Source: Gemmataceae bacterium
GTDB taxonomy: Bacteria; Planctomycetota; Planctomycetia; Gemmatales; Gemmataceae
Length of the DNA: 64,000 nucleotides
Assembly (NCBI GenBank): GCA_022842245.1
Contig: JALHPZ010000021.1
Coordinates: forward strand, 1 to 64,000
Direction: 5' to 3'
Shown here: positions 16,296 to 26,492 of the stretch, one piece after another
Layout: every line of letters starts with the position of its first letter
Position numbering within the stretch: the stretch's first letter is position 1
The notes under the pieces: model-generated
Database searches by the model: none
What the model saw: the letters and a program-made list of their open reading frames with translations, nothing else
Told to the model about the DNA's origin: nothing
Translations under genes and position numbers: made by a program

Positions 16296-18338
16296 TTACG
16301 CCGCCACTTCGCGGTTGCGGATCAGGTAATACGACAGCAACGCCCACGGCAGCAGATAGCCGAACAGGATGATCGCGTTCACGATCAGGTACTCGACGTT
16401 GATGTTGAAGCCTTCCTTCAGGTAGTTCGTCCACGTGAACGCGTCGATGTTCGGCACCACGTTCTCGTAGCGGCGGAACACCCACTGGAAGATCCGGTCG
16501 CCGATGTCGATGGTGGTCTTGGTGGCCGTTTGGTCGAGTTGCGACGTCGGCGTGCTGGCGGAGAGCAGCCGCGTGAGCGATTCGAACGGACCGCCGCCGG
16601 TGCTCTGGCCCGTCGCCACGTCCCGCAGGTGCTCGGAGAAGTAGGCGCTGATATAGAGGAACATCGTCGCCAGCAGCGAGATCACGCCGGAGAGGTACGT
16701 GCTGAGCGTGACGGCGATGCCCACGAGGATGAGCGCCCGGCAGAAGAGGCCGACGGCGTTCTTGAAGTAGTTCTCGCTGAACGATCGCTCGCTGTCCATC
16801 AGGTAGAGATCGCCCTGCGCCATGCCGAGCATCTGGCCGCCGGAAAGACACTTCACGTAGACCGTGACGCGCGGCGCTCCGCCGGGCGGGGTGCCCGCGC
16901 GGGCGTTGCGGAACAGCCCGGACGGGATGCGGATCGACGCGGGGTGGTAGTCGTACACTTCGACCGAGCCGACTTCGTAGAATCCGAATTCCTCGGCCAG
17001 CCCGTCGGCGAGCTTCCACGCCTCCGGCACTTCCGGCTTCGCGTACGCCAGCGACGGCGGGGCGTTCGGACCGCCGACCTCCTTCTTCCGCAGCTTCTCG
17101 TCGATCGCGTTCCGCTTCGCTTCATACGCCGCCTGCTTGGCGGAATCGGTCCAGCGCCACAGCCCGTCCTTCACGTCCGCGGGCGGCGGTTCCTGGCCGC
17201 ACTGCCACGTCACCACGCGGATGTTGATGTCCACGCCCCGGTTTTCTTCCCCCTTGGTCAGCCGGAAGATGTCGAAGGTGAATTCGCACGGCACGGAATC
17301 CCGGCCCGGATCCGCCAGCGATGCCGGAACCGCATCGAACGACCAGAGCGCCCGTTCGGAGGTCGACTTCGAACCGCCGATGTACTTGCGGTACTCGAAC
17401 TCGCGACCCACGTTCACGCCGACGTAATCCTCTTTCTTCGCCTTGAAGTCGATCTTTCCGCGGATCGGCACGCGCGCCCGCTGGCTTTCCTCGACGGCCT
17501 TGGGATCGAACGTCGTCCCGAACGTGATGTACACCCAGCCGACCAAGGTCATCAGCCCCAGCGCGATCGACACCAGCGTGCCGAAGCCGAGGAACCGGCC
17601 CAGCACGATCTCGAACCGCTCCACCGGCTTCGTGACGATCGTGTAGATCGTCTGCTGCTTGATGTCGTCCGGGATGCGGAACGCCGAAATGATCACCGCC
17701 GGAACCAACAGCAACAGCGTGCTGGCGAACGCCGTCACGTCCAGCGTCAGGCGGATTTCATCCTCCGGCTTGTTGTTCGGCAGGAACCACTTCACCGGGA
17801 ACAGGAAGATGCCCATGAAGATGAGGAACACGACGAACAGCCGGTTCCGGATGGCTTCCTTCACGCTCAGCTTGGCGATCGCGTAAATGCGGCGGAAGCG
17901 GAGCTTGAACAGGTCGCGGACGAACGGCTGGCCCAGCCCGAGCAGCGCGAACAGTCCCCCGGCGGCGAGCAGCAACGGCTGAGGCCGCAGCGAGAGCTTC
18001 GGGGGTACGTACGCCATCGCTTCCGTGGCGATCGCCGCCGAACGCTGCTCCTGGATTTCCTTGCCGATGCCGGCGATGAAGCAGGCCGCGAAGGCGGCGT
18101 AGCACAGCAGCGATACCACCGCCATCAGCAGCATCGACGACGACAGCGGCATGCGCAGCTTCGTCGATTCGGAGTTGTCCGACGTGCCCCAGATCGCCGT
18201 GAGCAGGTACGCGAACAGCCCGACGGCGGCGAATCCGCCGGCGTCCTGCAGCCAGACCTGCACGAGGCCGGGCAGGTGCTGGAACGCGAGCGGTTCGCGG
18301 TCGAGGATCAGAATGCCGAACAAGGCCGGGCCGGTCAT
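16296..18338 (-). CDS. ABC-2 type exporter permease, large form
   Basis: 680 residues. Membrane segments cluster in the N-terminal half (about 33-50, 70-92, 118-135, 165-185, 205-225, 245-275) and again at the C-terminal end (about 500-560 and 650-675), with a roughly 200-residue hydrophilic region in between, as in ABC-2 permeases that carry an extracytoplasmic loop. The sequence KLSVKEAIRNRLFVVFLIF is the typical amphipathic entry segment of ABC-2 permeases. The ATPase gene lies 48 bp upstream. The transported substrate is unknown; relatives export drugs, lipids or are gliding-type permeases. Confidence 0.85.
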   Translation of the reverse strand: MTGPALFGILILDREPLAFQHLPGLVQVWLQDAGGFAAVGLFAYLLTAIWGTSDNSESTKLRMPLSSSMLLMAVVSLLCYAAFAACFIAGIGKEIQEQRSAAIATEAMAYVPPKLSLRPQPLLLAAGGLFALLGLGQPFVRDLFKLRFRRIYAIAKLSVKEAIRNRLFVVFLIFMGIFLFPVKWFLPNNKPEDEIRLTLDVTAFASTLLLLVPAVIISAFRIPDDIKQQTIYTIVTKPVERFEIVLGRFLGFGTLVSIALGLMTLVGWVYITFGTTFDPKAVEESQRARVPIRGKIDFKAKKEDYVGVNVGREFEYRKYIGGSKSTSERALWSFDAVPASLADPGRDSVPCEFTFDIFRLTKGEENRGVDINIRVVTWQCGQEPPPADVKDGLWRWTDSAKQAAYEAKRNAIDEKLRKKEVGGPNAPPSLAYAKPEVPEAWKLADGLAEEFGFYEVGSVEVYDYHPASIRIPSGLFRNARAGTPPGGAPRVTVYVKCLSGGQMLGMAQGDLYLMDSERSFSENYFKNAVGLFCRALILVGIAVTLSTYLSGVISLLATMFLYISAYFSEHLRDVATGQSTGGGPFESLTRLLSASTPTSQLDQTATKTTIDIGDRIFQWVFRRYENVVPNIDAFTWTNYLKEGFNINVEYLIVNAIILFGYLLPWALLSYYLIRNREVAA

Positions 18339-18386
18339 CGCGAATCTCAGAAGTCAGAGGACGGAAGACGGGGATCGGAACGACGA

Positions 18387-19292
18387 TCAGCTCTTCGCCG
18401 CCGCGTCGGTCGGCGGCAGGTAGCGGCGGCCGGGCCGCGCCTTCGATTCCTCGATGATCCGCAGGAAGAGGTCTTCGAGCGTGCTCTTCGGGTGGCCGTA
18501 GTCCACCACGGTGCCGCCGTGCTTCTCGATCACGCCCCGCAGGTCGTTCTCGAGCGCCGGGGTCAGTTGCAGCCCGCTCGCCTGGATCTGCACGCGCTGC
18601 TGGTCTTCCACCAGCTTCTCGACCGCGCCGAGTTCCTGCAGGTCCCCGTTGTGCAGAATCGCGATCCGCCCGCAGACGTCCTGAACGTCTTCGAGGCGGT
18701 GGCTGCACATCAGGATCGTCTTCCCCTTCTTCTTCAGGTCGAGGATGAGGTCCTTCATCCAGCGGGTGCCTTCGGGGTCGAGGCCAGAGGTCGGTTCGTC
18801 GAGGATGACGAGGTCGGGGTCGTTGATGAGCGCCTGCGCGAGGCCGATGCGCTGCCGCATGCCCTTGGAGTATTCGCGGAGGATGCGCTTCTTGTCGCGC
18901 GAGAGGCCGACCATGTCGATCAGCTCGGCGGCGCGCTTCTCGCGGACGCTGGAGGAGATGTTGAACAGCCGGCCGTAGAAATCAAGCGTTTCCTCGGCGT
19001 TGAGGAAGCGGTAGAGGTACGATTCTTCCGGCAGGTAGCCGATCTTTTCGTTCTTTTCGACCTTCGCGGCCGGCTGACCGAAGACGAAGGCGTCCCCGCC
19101 GGAGGGGAAGAGGAGGCCGAGGAGCAGTTTGATGGTGGTGGTTTTGCCGGAGCCGTTCGGCCCGAGCAGGCCGAAGATTTCGCCCTTTTCGATGGTGAGG
19201 TCGAGGGCGTTGAGGGCGGTTTTCTTCTTTCGGCCCCAGAAATCGCGGTAAATCTTGGTGAGGCTTCGGGTTTCGACGACGACTTCGGCCAT
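18387..19292 (-). CDS. ABC transporter ATP-binding protein
   Basis: 301 residues from the ATG at 19292 ([20 protein letters not shown]). Walker A is [10 protein letters not shown] near residue 40, the signature is [15 protein letters not shown], Walker B is [18 protein letters not shown], and the switch histidine is in MCSHRL; a C-terminal extension of about 80 residues follows, as in CcmA/NatA-type exporters. It energises the ABC-2 permease encoded 48 bp downstream. The open frame extends further upstream through arginine-rich sequence that is not credible protein. Confidence 0.95.
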   Translation of the reverse strand: MAEVVVETRSLTKIYRDFWGRKKKTALNALDLTIEKGEIFGLLGPNGSGKTTTIKLLLGLLFPSGGDAFVFGQPAAKVEKNEKIGYLPEESYLYRFLNAEETLDFYGRLFNISSSVREKRAAELIDMVGLSRDKKRILREYSKGMRQRIGLAQALINDPDLVILDEPTSGLDPEGTRWMKDLILDLKKKGKTILMCSHRLEDVQDVCGRIAILHNGDLQELGAVEKLVEDQQRVQIQASGLQLTPALENDLRGVIEKHGGTVVDYGHPKSTLEDLFLRIIEESKARPGRRYLPPTDAAAKS

Positions 19293-19611
19293 GTTCGCGC
19301 TACTCCACGCCAGGGGCTTGGGGGCAAATACGACGCCCATCCGCCCAAGGTTCGCGCGGGTTGTTGTATTCGGCGCTCCGCCGCGCGGGCAGGCGGGACT
19401 TGCCGCAACGGCGGGACAGCTGCCCCCTGCCGAGCGTACCGTGCCGCCGGGAGCGTGAAATGGTTCGTGGCCGCCCGCTTGACCGGGCAACACGGATGGA
19501 ATGCGATTCCAAAGTCGTCGCGGATGATGTGTCGGCTGAGCATGGGCGAGCCGCGGAACGGGAATACACCCGCCCCGCGATCGCAGTTCGCCCAAGTTCA
19601 GCCAAGACGGC
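19293..19611. other. 319-bp gap before the ABC exporter genes
   Basis: Presumed promoter region of the ABC operon on the minus strand. No credible small gene, hairpin terminator or operator was seen. Confidence 0.4.
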
Positions 19612-20049
19612 CTACTTCTTCGGCTTGGATTCGAGTTTGATCTCGATCGGCTTGCCGTCGCCGGTGACGCTGAACGAGAGCTTCGTTTGCGTGGGGTTGC
19701 TGTAGATGGGCGGAAGGTCGTTTTTGATGTCGGCGTCGGTGATCGCGCCGACCGGTTCCTGGCCATTGGCGGGCAGGGCCATCTTGCTGACGGTCACTTT
19801 GTACTTGCCCGGAGCCAGACCCTGCGACTTCCCATCGCCGCCCACGATCACGAACTTGCCGTCACTACCGGTGCGGGCCTGGCCGCCGATACCGCCGGCT
19901 TCGGCGTAGAAGGTCACGGCGGCGCCATCGAGCGGTTTGTCGTCCATGGTGACGACGCCATTCACGGGGATGGTCGGAACGGTTCCGCCACCACAGCCCG
20001 ATGCCAGGCACAGGGCCAGGAAGACGGAGCCGAATACGATCGCGCGCAT
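19612..20049 (-). CDS. Lipoprotein with transthyretin/carboxypeptidase-regulatory-like domain
   Basis: 145 residues from the ATG at 20049, with AGGAG 9 nt upstream. The N-terminus is a lipoprotein signal ([14 protein letters not shown], lipidated Cys after ASG). The mature part, [20 protein letters not shown] ... GKFVIVGG ... [11 protein letters not shown], is a single beta-sandwich of the carboxypeptidase-regulatory/transthyretin-like type, which presents a surface domain. In planctomycetes such lipoproteins very often follow a DUF1559 gene, as here (105 bp downstream of one), suggesting a shared envelope function. Confidence 0.88.
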   Translation of the reverse strand: MRAIVFGSVFLALCLASGCGGGTVPTIPVNGVVTMDDKPLDGAAVTFYAEAGGIGGQARTGSDGKFVIVGGDGKSQGLAPGKYKVTVSKMALPANGQEPVGAITDADIKNDLPPIYSNPTQTKLSFSVTGDGKPIEIKLESKPKK

Positions 20050-20154
20050 GGAATCTCCTGGTGGATATAAGACTGGGGGAACAGACAGGGCCGGGTCGAA
20101 ACCCGGCCCCTGCACAGTGTATGTTCGCACAATGCGAATGGCGAAGGCACCGGA

Positions 20155-21213
20155 TCAATCGAGGCTGTTGGGGACCGAGCCGTCCGACGCGAGGGCATAA
20201 AGCCGGAGCGTGGTGGCGGGGACGCGTTCGCTCACGAAGCGCACCGAACCGTCGCCCATGGTGAACTGAGCGCCGCCCGGGTGGAGGCTACCGACGCGGC
20301 CCCAATCGCCAAGGCGGCCCGGACGCGGCGGGTTGGAGCCGCCGGGCGTACCACACGTGGTCCACGATGCGCTGTACGACCAGTCATTGATGCCCAGACC
20401 GCTGGTGGTCTTTTGCGGGTCGAGACCCGTCTGCACCCAGCCGCGGTAGCCCCACACCGGCGACCAGCCGTTGCAATACGGGTCGACGGTCGTTTCGCCG
20501 ATCATGAAGGTGTTGCTCGAACCGTCCTTGATGTCGGTGATCTTGGTCTTGCTGTTTTCACCGGAAATGTACTTGGCATTCGTGGCGGCGTTCTTCCACC
20601 AGTTGCAAGTTCCGAAATCGCTACCGGTGACGGTAATGAAGTCGTAATTCGTGCGATAGCCGGGCAGCGAGGTCGTCGCACCGTAGCGGTTCGGGGGCGC
20701 CTGACCCGTGCTCGTGCGGCTACCGTTGTCGGAAGGACAGGTGAAGACCGAAAGCGGCGTGTTCATCAAAGCCATGTTCGCCGTCGGGCTTGGACCGGCG
20801 AGGACGCCATTCTGGTTCCGCGTCGCGCCGCCGTTGTCCTGCGTCACGTCGCAGAACGCGAGGCTGAGGTTCAGTTGCTGGAACAGCGCTTGTTGTTCGA
20901 TGTACGGCAACACGAGCACCCAGCCGCTCATGTTCTTGATCGAGGTCGCCCCCGAACCGCCGGCCGCCGAAGCGCACATGCCATAGTCCACACCGGCTGG
21001 CGGCAGGAAGCCGTAGGAGCTTTCGTAGTTGAGCATGCCCAGCCCGAGTTGCTTCAGATTGTTCTGGCACTTCGTGCGGGCCGCGGCTTCGCGGACCTTT
21101 TGCACGGCCGGCAGCAGCAGGCCGATCAGAATGGCGATGATGGCGATCACGACCAGCAGCTCAATCAGTGTGAAACCGCCACGTTTCACACCCAAGCGAG
21201 AACGAGAACTCAT
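20155..21213 (-). CDS. DUF1559 prepilin-like protein
   Basis: 352 residues from the ATG at 21213 with AGGGGG upstream; the long upstream extension of the frame is not coding. The N-terminus is a type IV prepilin-like leader: a basic stretch, then GGFTLIELLVVIAIIAILIG, with the Gly-Phe cleavage site and Glu at +5. The N-terminal helix continues as LLPAVQKVREAAARTKCQNN. The rest is the DUF1559 (SBP_bac_10-like) domain ending in the planctomycete signature HPGGAQFTMGDGSVRFV. These are pseudopilin-like surface proteins present in many copies per planctomycete genome; function is not established. Confidence 0.95.
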   Translation of the reverse strand: MSSRSRLGVKRGGFTLIELLVVIAIIAILIGLLLPAVQKVREAAARTKCQNNLKQLGLGMLNYESSYGFLPPAGVDYGMCASAAGGSGATSIKNMSGWVLVLPYIEQQALFQQLNLSLAFCDVTQDNGGATRNQNGVLAGPSPTANMALMNTPLSVFTCPSDNGSRTSTGQAPPNRYGATTSLPGYRTNYDFITVTGSDFGTCNWWKNAATNAKYISGENSKTKITDIKDGSSNTFMIGETTVDPYCNGWSPVWGYRGWVQTGLDPQKTTSGLGINDWSYSASWTTCGTPGGSNPPRPGRLGDWGRVGSLHPGGAQFTMGDGSVRFVSERVPATTLRLYALASDGSVPNSLD

Positions 21214-21612
21214 GGGGAACCCCCTGAAAGAGAAAAGCGGACCGAGTATCGAGGAATAAAAGCAATTGGCGAACGGACCGAAGAGGTGGAACGCGCCAAT
21301 TATTTCGGGATTTCCAGCGAACGGAACTTCCCTTCTACACAGACTAATCGATTTGGCAGGACAATGCAACGATTGATTCGCGGAAGCATTTGATTTTCTT
21401 GGTTCGCGGTCCCGCCCCGGAAATCCGGCCGTGGAGAAGACGGGAAGACGGCGGGGAATGCCGTGGCGCGAACGTTTTTCCCTTGGCTTCCCGGCCGTTG
21501 CGTCCGTCCACCCCGTCGGCGAGTCGATCGGGCGGTTGAACGCCATCGGGCGGCGATTTGACATTTGTACACCATCGCTTAGCCTTCGCGCGTTCCGCTT
21601 CGGAGCGCCGCC
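21214..21612. other. Divergent intergenic region, 399 bp
   Basis: Separates the DUF1559 gene (minus) from the small HTH-like gene (plus). AT content rises toward the left half. It must contain promoters for both sides; no consensus -35/-10 pair could be called with confidence and no hairpin is obvious. Confidence 0.4.
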
Positions 21613-21840
21613 ATGCCCGCCCGCGACCGCAAGCCACCGCCGCAGTTCGACCGCGCCGCCGAGCACCGCGCCCGCGGCCTGTCGTGGGACGCTGCCGCCC
21701 GCGAACTTGGCCGCAACGAGAAGACCCTGCGCGAGTGGGCGAAGAGGCTCCCGCGCGAATGGGCCGCCGCCCTGCGCCGGCTCGAATCCATCATCACGCG
21801 CGAAGCGACCGCACACACTGACGATTTCGATCATACCTGA
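21613..21840 (+). CDS. Small helix-turn-helix-like protein
   Basis: 75 residues. The sequence GLSWDAAARELGRNEKTLREWAKR at 22-45 reads as a helix-turn-helix of the homeodomain-like kind found in terminase small subunits, transposase N-termini and small regulators. GGAG lies about 10 nt upstream of the ATG. It stands at the left edge of the terminase island and could be a regulator or a small-terminase-like DNA-binding protein. Short and unverified, but the predicted helices and the start signal are coherent. Confidence 0.55.
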   Translation: MPARDRKPPPQFDRAAEHRARGLSWDAAARELGRNEKTLREWAKRLPREWAAALRRLESIITREATAHTDDFDHT

Positions 21841-21873
21841 GTTGTGAATAATTAGCAAAAGCATCCCAAAATA

Positions 21874-22599
21874 TTAATTTGTAGCATCTCGAACCGTAGT
21901 CCCACCTGCCCGGACTATCTTAGGGAAGAACGAATGATAATCATGCTCGGCACGATGAAGGTTTGATAGGTGCAATTTGAACTCGGCAACCACCTCTTCG
22001 GTTTTGATATTGAGCTTCGCTTTGAGTTCGTCAATCGCTTTCTGGAGTGAAAGTCTGTCAGGGTTGTCGTCTTCGGTTGTTTCGCCATGCTTCATTTGCG
22101 CATCGAGCAATTGCTTTAATTCATTGCGGATTTTCGCTAATTCAAAAAATTGAACCTGCACGGGTGATGTCTGACCTGCCAAACGGTTTCGCGCTTCGGA
22201 CCAAGATCGCCGTCGATTTCGGAACGAATTCATCATCAGAAAAATATACAATGCGAAGCCAGTGAATAGGAAATAATGCCCTGAAGGTGGAGCAAGATGA
22301 TTCAGGACTTGGCAAAAAGCAAATAGATTAACAAGAATCGCACCACTACTAATTATCATGAAGACGCAGGTAAAGAATACAGAATAAATTCGCGGAGAAT
22401 ATGCATCGGATTCTAAAACATATAAAAAGACGTTTAATAGCAAAGACGTCCCGAACCACCAAACTGCGCTTCGCAGTAGCGGAGATAAGTGGTCGACGGA
22501 AATTATTTGACCGATCATCCCGGCAGAGACGATGCCAAGAACGGCGTGGATCCTTGCAAGGCTCACTTGATCTACTTTATTTCCATTGCTTTCTGGCAT
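21874..22599 (-). CDS. AT-rich four-helix membrane protein with C-terminal coiled coil
   Basis: 241 residues. Four membrane segments at about 15-33, 42-60, 75-100 and 105-125, followed by a cytoplasmic tail with a long charged helix (LAKIRNELKQLLDAQMKHGE and LSLQKAIDELKAKLNIKTEE), likely a coiled coil. GGAG precedes the ATG. The base composition is much richer in A+T than the surrounding genes, which points to recent acquisition. No family recognised. It converges on nothing but the HTH-like gene (33 bp). Confidence 0.7.
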   Translation of the reverse strand: MPESNGNKVDQVSLARIHAVLGIVSAGMIGQIISVDHLSPLLRSAVWWFGTSLLLNVFLYVLESDAYSPRIYSVFFTCVFMIISSGAILVNLFAFCQVLNHLAPPSGHYFLFTGFALYIFLMMNSFRNRRRSWSEARNRLAGQTSPVQVQFFELAKIRNELKQLLDAQMKHGETTEDDNPDRLSLQKAIDELKAKLNIKTEEVVAEFKLHLSNLHRAEHDYHSFFPKIVRAGGTTVRDATN

Positions 22600-22773
22600 C
22601 TTTTTGCTCCAAATCGTGCATTGTAAGGGAATTCGTGCCGAAAGAGCAGGGATTTGAACAAGGTTGCGTAAGTATGTGCCTTAATCGTTCCGAACTCGAT
22701 AACTTGACATTAGTCCACTATAGCTTATCCCTTCTCGTCCCGTTTCTCCACTCTTTTCTCCGGGAGGTGCCCG

Positions 22774-23197
22774 ATGGTCTCCCTGCGTGTGTCCATTGAT
22801 CCGCGGTTCCGCGAGGCGGCCATCAGCGTCGCCCAGGGGAACTCGTTTTCCACGGCGGCCCGCGAAGGGGGCGTGCCGCTGGACGAACTGCATGCCTACC
22901 GGGCGGCGAATTCCGTCGATTGGGAACGGTTCGTCCGCAAGGAACGCAAGCGCTGCCTCGGACAATCCGGCTCCGAGGCCATGTTGGCGTTGCGCAATCT
23001 GCTCCGCAACGAGGACGACAAACTCGTGCTCGGCGCGGCCGTCTGCCTGCTCAAGGTCTGGATGACCACGCTGCGCCACAGCAAGGCTTTCGAGAAGGCG
23101 ATGCCGTTCGACCTGACCGCGCTGTTCAGCGACCTGAAGGGGAAGGTGACCCGTGAGCAACTGCACGCCGACATCGACACGATGCTGGACGACGACG
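22774..23197 (+). CDS. Terminase small-subunit-like protein, frame lacks a nearby stop
   Basis: About 141 credible residues, starting MVSLRVSIDPRFREAAISVA with CGGGAGG upstream. Residues 20-50 (GNSFSTAAREGGVPLDELHAYRA) look like the DNA-binding helix-turn-helix of phage small terminases, followed by helical sequence (SEAMLALRNLLRNEDDKLVL). The right end given here is the start of the large-subunit gene: in fact this frame has no stop until 24579 and would overlap the whole terminase large subunit in another frame, with low-complexity Pro/Arg-rich translation. A stop is present in the third frame around 23217, so a one-base indel near 23190 would give a normal gene end. Either a frameshift mutation, a sequence error or an unusual overlap. 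Confidence 0.6.
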
Positions 23198-24502
23198 ATG
23201 GCGAGCCTGGCGGCAATGAGCCGCGCGGCGGCGGACGACCCAAACCGCTTCCTCCAACTCTGCCTCCCGACGCCCCAGGCGGAACTGCACCGGGCGATGC
23301 AGGACTTTCTCACCCGGCACCGGAAGGCGCTCGTCGAACTCCCCCGCGACCACGGGAAGACGACGCAGGTCTGTCTGCGCATCGCGTGGGAATTGGGCCG
23401 CAATCCGATGCTGCGGGTGAAGCTGGTCTGCTCGACGGACCAGCTGGCGATCGACCGGGTGCTGTTCATCCGGCGGCAGATCGAACGGAATCCGATTGTC
23501 CGTCTCGTCTTCCCGCACCTGCGGCCGGGGAAGCCGTGGGCGGCGGAGGGGTTCACGATCGCGCGGCCGGGCGACGGCATCGGGCCGAGCGTCGCCGCGT
23601 TCGGCGTCGGCTGCGCCTCCACCGGCACCCGCGCCGACCTGCTCGTCTGCGACGACATCGTCGACGTCGCCGCCATCCACAGCCGCGCCGAACGCGATCG
23701 CGTCAGCGCCGCCTTCCACGACAACCTGCTCAACCTCCTCGAACCCGACGGCCGCTTCTGGGGCCTCTTCACCCCGTGGCATGCGGACGACTGCAACGCG
23801 CGCCTGAAGCGGACCGGCGCGTACGCGCATTTCCGCCGCGCCGTGGGCCTGGACCTCGAACCGGTCTGGCCGGAGAAATGGCCGACGGACAAACTCGCCG
23901 AACGGAAGCGCGAGATCGGCGAAGCCGCGTTCGCCCGCGGCTACCGGCTCACGCCGATCGCCGAAACCGAACTGCTCATCCGCCCGGAGTGGGTGCGAAC
24001 CTGGACGGAGCCGACGGCGTGCGACTTCACCCTGCTGGCGGTGGACCCGGCGACGAGCGCGCGGACGGAAGCGGACCGCACGGCGTTCGTGGTGCTCGGC
24101 CGCGCCGGCACGGAGGTGCGCTGCCTGGCGGCGGTCGCCCGGCGGCTGGCCGCGCCCGAACTCGTGCAACGACTCGACGAACTGGACCGCGCGTGGCAGC
24201 CGCAGGTGATCCTGTTCGAGTCGAACGGTGCGTTTATGGCGATCAAGGACCTGCTGGTGCGGCACGCGCGCTTCGGGCCGAAGGTGAAGGGGATCGTGCA
24301 ATCGCGCCGCAAGGTGGATCGCGTGGCGGCGTTCGCGGTGTCGGTGGAGAACGGCGCGTTCCGCCTCGGCGAGGGTCAGGGGGAATTGTTCGACGAGATG
24401 ACGACGTTCCCGTTCGGCGAGCGGGACGACCTGGTGGACGCGGCGGCGATGGGCACGGCGCACCTGCTGGCGGGCGCTGCGGAGCCGCGGGTGTGGGTGT
24501 GA
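23198..24502 (+). CDS. Phage-type terminase large subunit
   Basis: 434 residues from the ATG at 23198; an upstream GTG at 23153 would add 15 residues. The ATPase half has a Walker A-like segment ELPRDHGKTTQ at 47-57, Walker B LLVCDDIVD at 148-156 with the acidic pair at 152-153, and a coupling-type motif LFTPWHADD near 190. The C-terminal half has the RNase H-like nuclease signs: LLAVDPA at 279-285 (Asp283), ILFESNG near 335 and DDLVDAAAMG near 407. Terminases package phage DNA into capsids, but no portal, capsid or protease-scaffold gene of phage type follows. The reading frame is intact and codon use resembles the chromosome. Confidence 0.85.
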   Translation: MASLAAMSRAAADDPNRFLQLCLPTPQAELHRAMQDFLTRHRKALVELPRDHGKTTQVCLRIAWELGRNPMLRVKLVCSTDQLAIDRVLFIRRQIERNPIVRLVFPHLRPGKPWAAEGFTIARPGDGIGPSVAAFGVGCASTGTRADLLVCDDIVDVAAIHSRAERDRVSAAFHDNLLNLLEPDGRFWGLFTPWHADDCNARLKRTGAYAHFRRAVGLDLEPVWPEKWPTDKLAERKREIGEAAFARGYRLTPIAETELLIRPEWVRTWTEPTACDFTLLAVDPATSARTEADRTAFVVLGRAGTEVRCLAAVARRLAAPELVQRLDELDRAWQPQVILFESNGAFMAIKDLLVRHARFGPKVKGIVQSRRKVDRVAAFAVSVENGAFRLGEGQGELFDEMTTFPFGERDDLVDAAAMGTAHLLAGAAEPRVWV

Positions 24503-24505
24503 GCG

Positions 24506-24604
24506 TTTTGCATTTTGAATTCGGCATTTTGCATTGGTCCGAACATGGCGCGCGTTTTACCGGGGTTCACGATGATTGAAACAATTCAAAATGGAGAATG
24601 AAAA

Positions 24605-24614
<10 letters not shown>
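24506..24614. repeat. AT-rich inverted repeat spanning the ABC-GNAT start codon
   Basis: Left part TTTTGCATTTTGAATT (24506-24521), right parts AATTCAAAATG (24583-24593) and ATGCAAAATG (24605-24614). The right arm supplies the ATG and first codons (MQNG) of the ATPase gene. The composition is unlike the flanking coding DNA and resembles the stuttering A/T words seen in other planctomycete intergenic gaps. Confidence 0.7.
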
Positions 24615-25797
<1,183 letters not shown>

Positions 25798-25841
25798 ATG
25801 TATCGTATCCTCGGCCGTCCGTTTCCCACGGAGTGGCCACC

Positions 25842-26492
25842 ATGATCCCGCTGTTGATCCTCCCGTTCACCCTGGCCCAGACGCCGGAACCGACCATCAA
25901 GCTCCCCGCCGAGGCGAAGGGCCAGCCCGGCCGGATCGTGCGGCTGACCGCCGAGACCGCCAGCAAGCACGTGCGCTGGCACCTCGTTTCCGACGACGCC
26001 GACCTCGTGCCGTTCCCCGAAGGCAAAGTCGCGCTGTTCACCGCGCCAAAGGCGGGGCGGTACACGGTGCTCGCGTGGACGGCGGCGGGCGACGTGCCGA
26101 GCGACGCGGCGAAGTGCGTTGTCGTCGTCGGCGAGCCGGTCGTTCCCGCGCCCGCCGACCCGTTCGCCCGCGATCTGAAGAAGCAATTCGTCGACGACGG
26201 TTCCGCCGACAAAGCCAGACATCTCGCCCAACTCGCCGCGCTTTATCGGGAAGCGATCGTGTACGCCGACAAGGCGGACGTGACGACGGCCGGCGATCTC
26301 GCGAACCGGATTCGCACGGCGGCGTCCACGCTGATTCCCGCAGATGCGCTCGTCGGCGTGCGGAAGCGGATCGCCGAGGAGATCGCGAAGGAGCTGCCGC
26401 TGGATGGAGACAAGCCTTTGGACGCTGCGACGCGGGCGAAGGCGGCCAAGCTGTTCGAACGGATCGCGGTCCGTCTGGAGGAACTGAAATGA
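25842..26492 (+). CDS. Exported protein with Ig-like N-terminus and helical C-terminus
   Basis: 216 residues from the ATG at 25842, with GGAG 8 nt before it; a GTG 9 bp upstream is also in frame. A short signal peptide (MIPLLILPFTLAQT) is followed by beta-rich sequence at about 20-95 resembling an Ig/PKD-type fold (GRIVRLTAETASKHVRWHLV, APKAGRYTVLAWTAAGDVPS) and then a helical C-terminal half (ADPFARDLKKQF to LFERIAVRLEELK). No enzymatic motif. Its stop overlaps the start of the protease gene (ATGA), so the two are translationally coupled and probably work together; it could be a binding or inhibitory partner of the protease. Confidence 0.75.
   Translation: MIPLLILPFTLAQTPEPTIKLPAEAKGQPGRIVRLTAETASKHVRWHLVSDDADLVPFPEGKVALFTAPKAGRYTVLAWTAAGDVPSDAAKCVVVVGEPVVPAPADPFARDLKKQFVDDGSADKARHLAQLAALYREAIVYADKADVTTAGDLANRIRTAASTLIPADALVGVRKRIAEEIAKELPLDGDKPLDAATRAKAAKLFERIAVRLEELK

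Noticed and set aside
16185-19640. Plus-strand open frame of about 1151 codons
   Set aside because: Antisense to the ABC exporter genes, whose motifs are unambiguous.
22704-22730. TTGACA followed by TATAGC as a promoter for the terminase genes
   Set aside because: The spacing between the boxes is 9 bp, far too short, and no alternative -10 box fits at about 17 bp.
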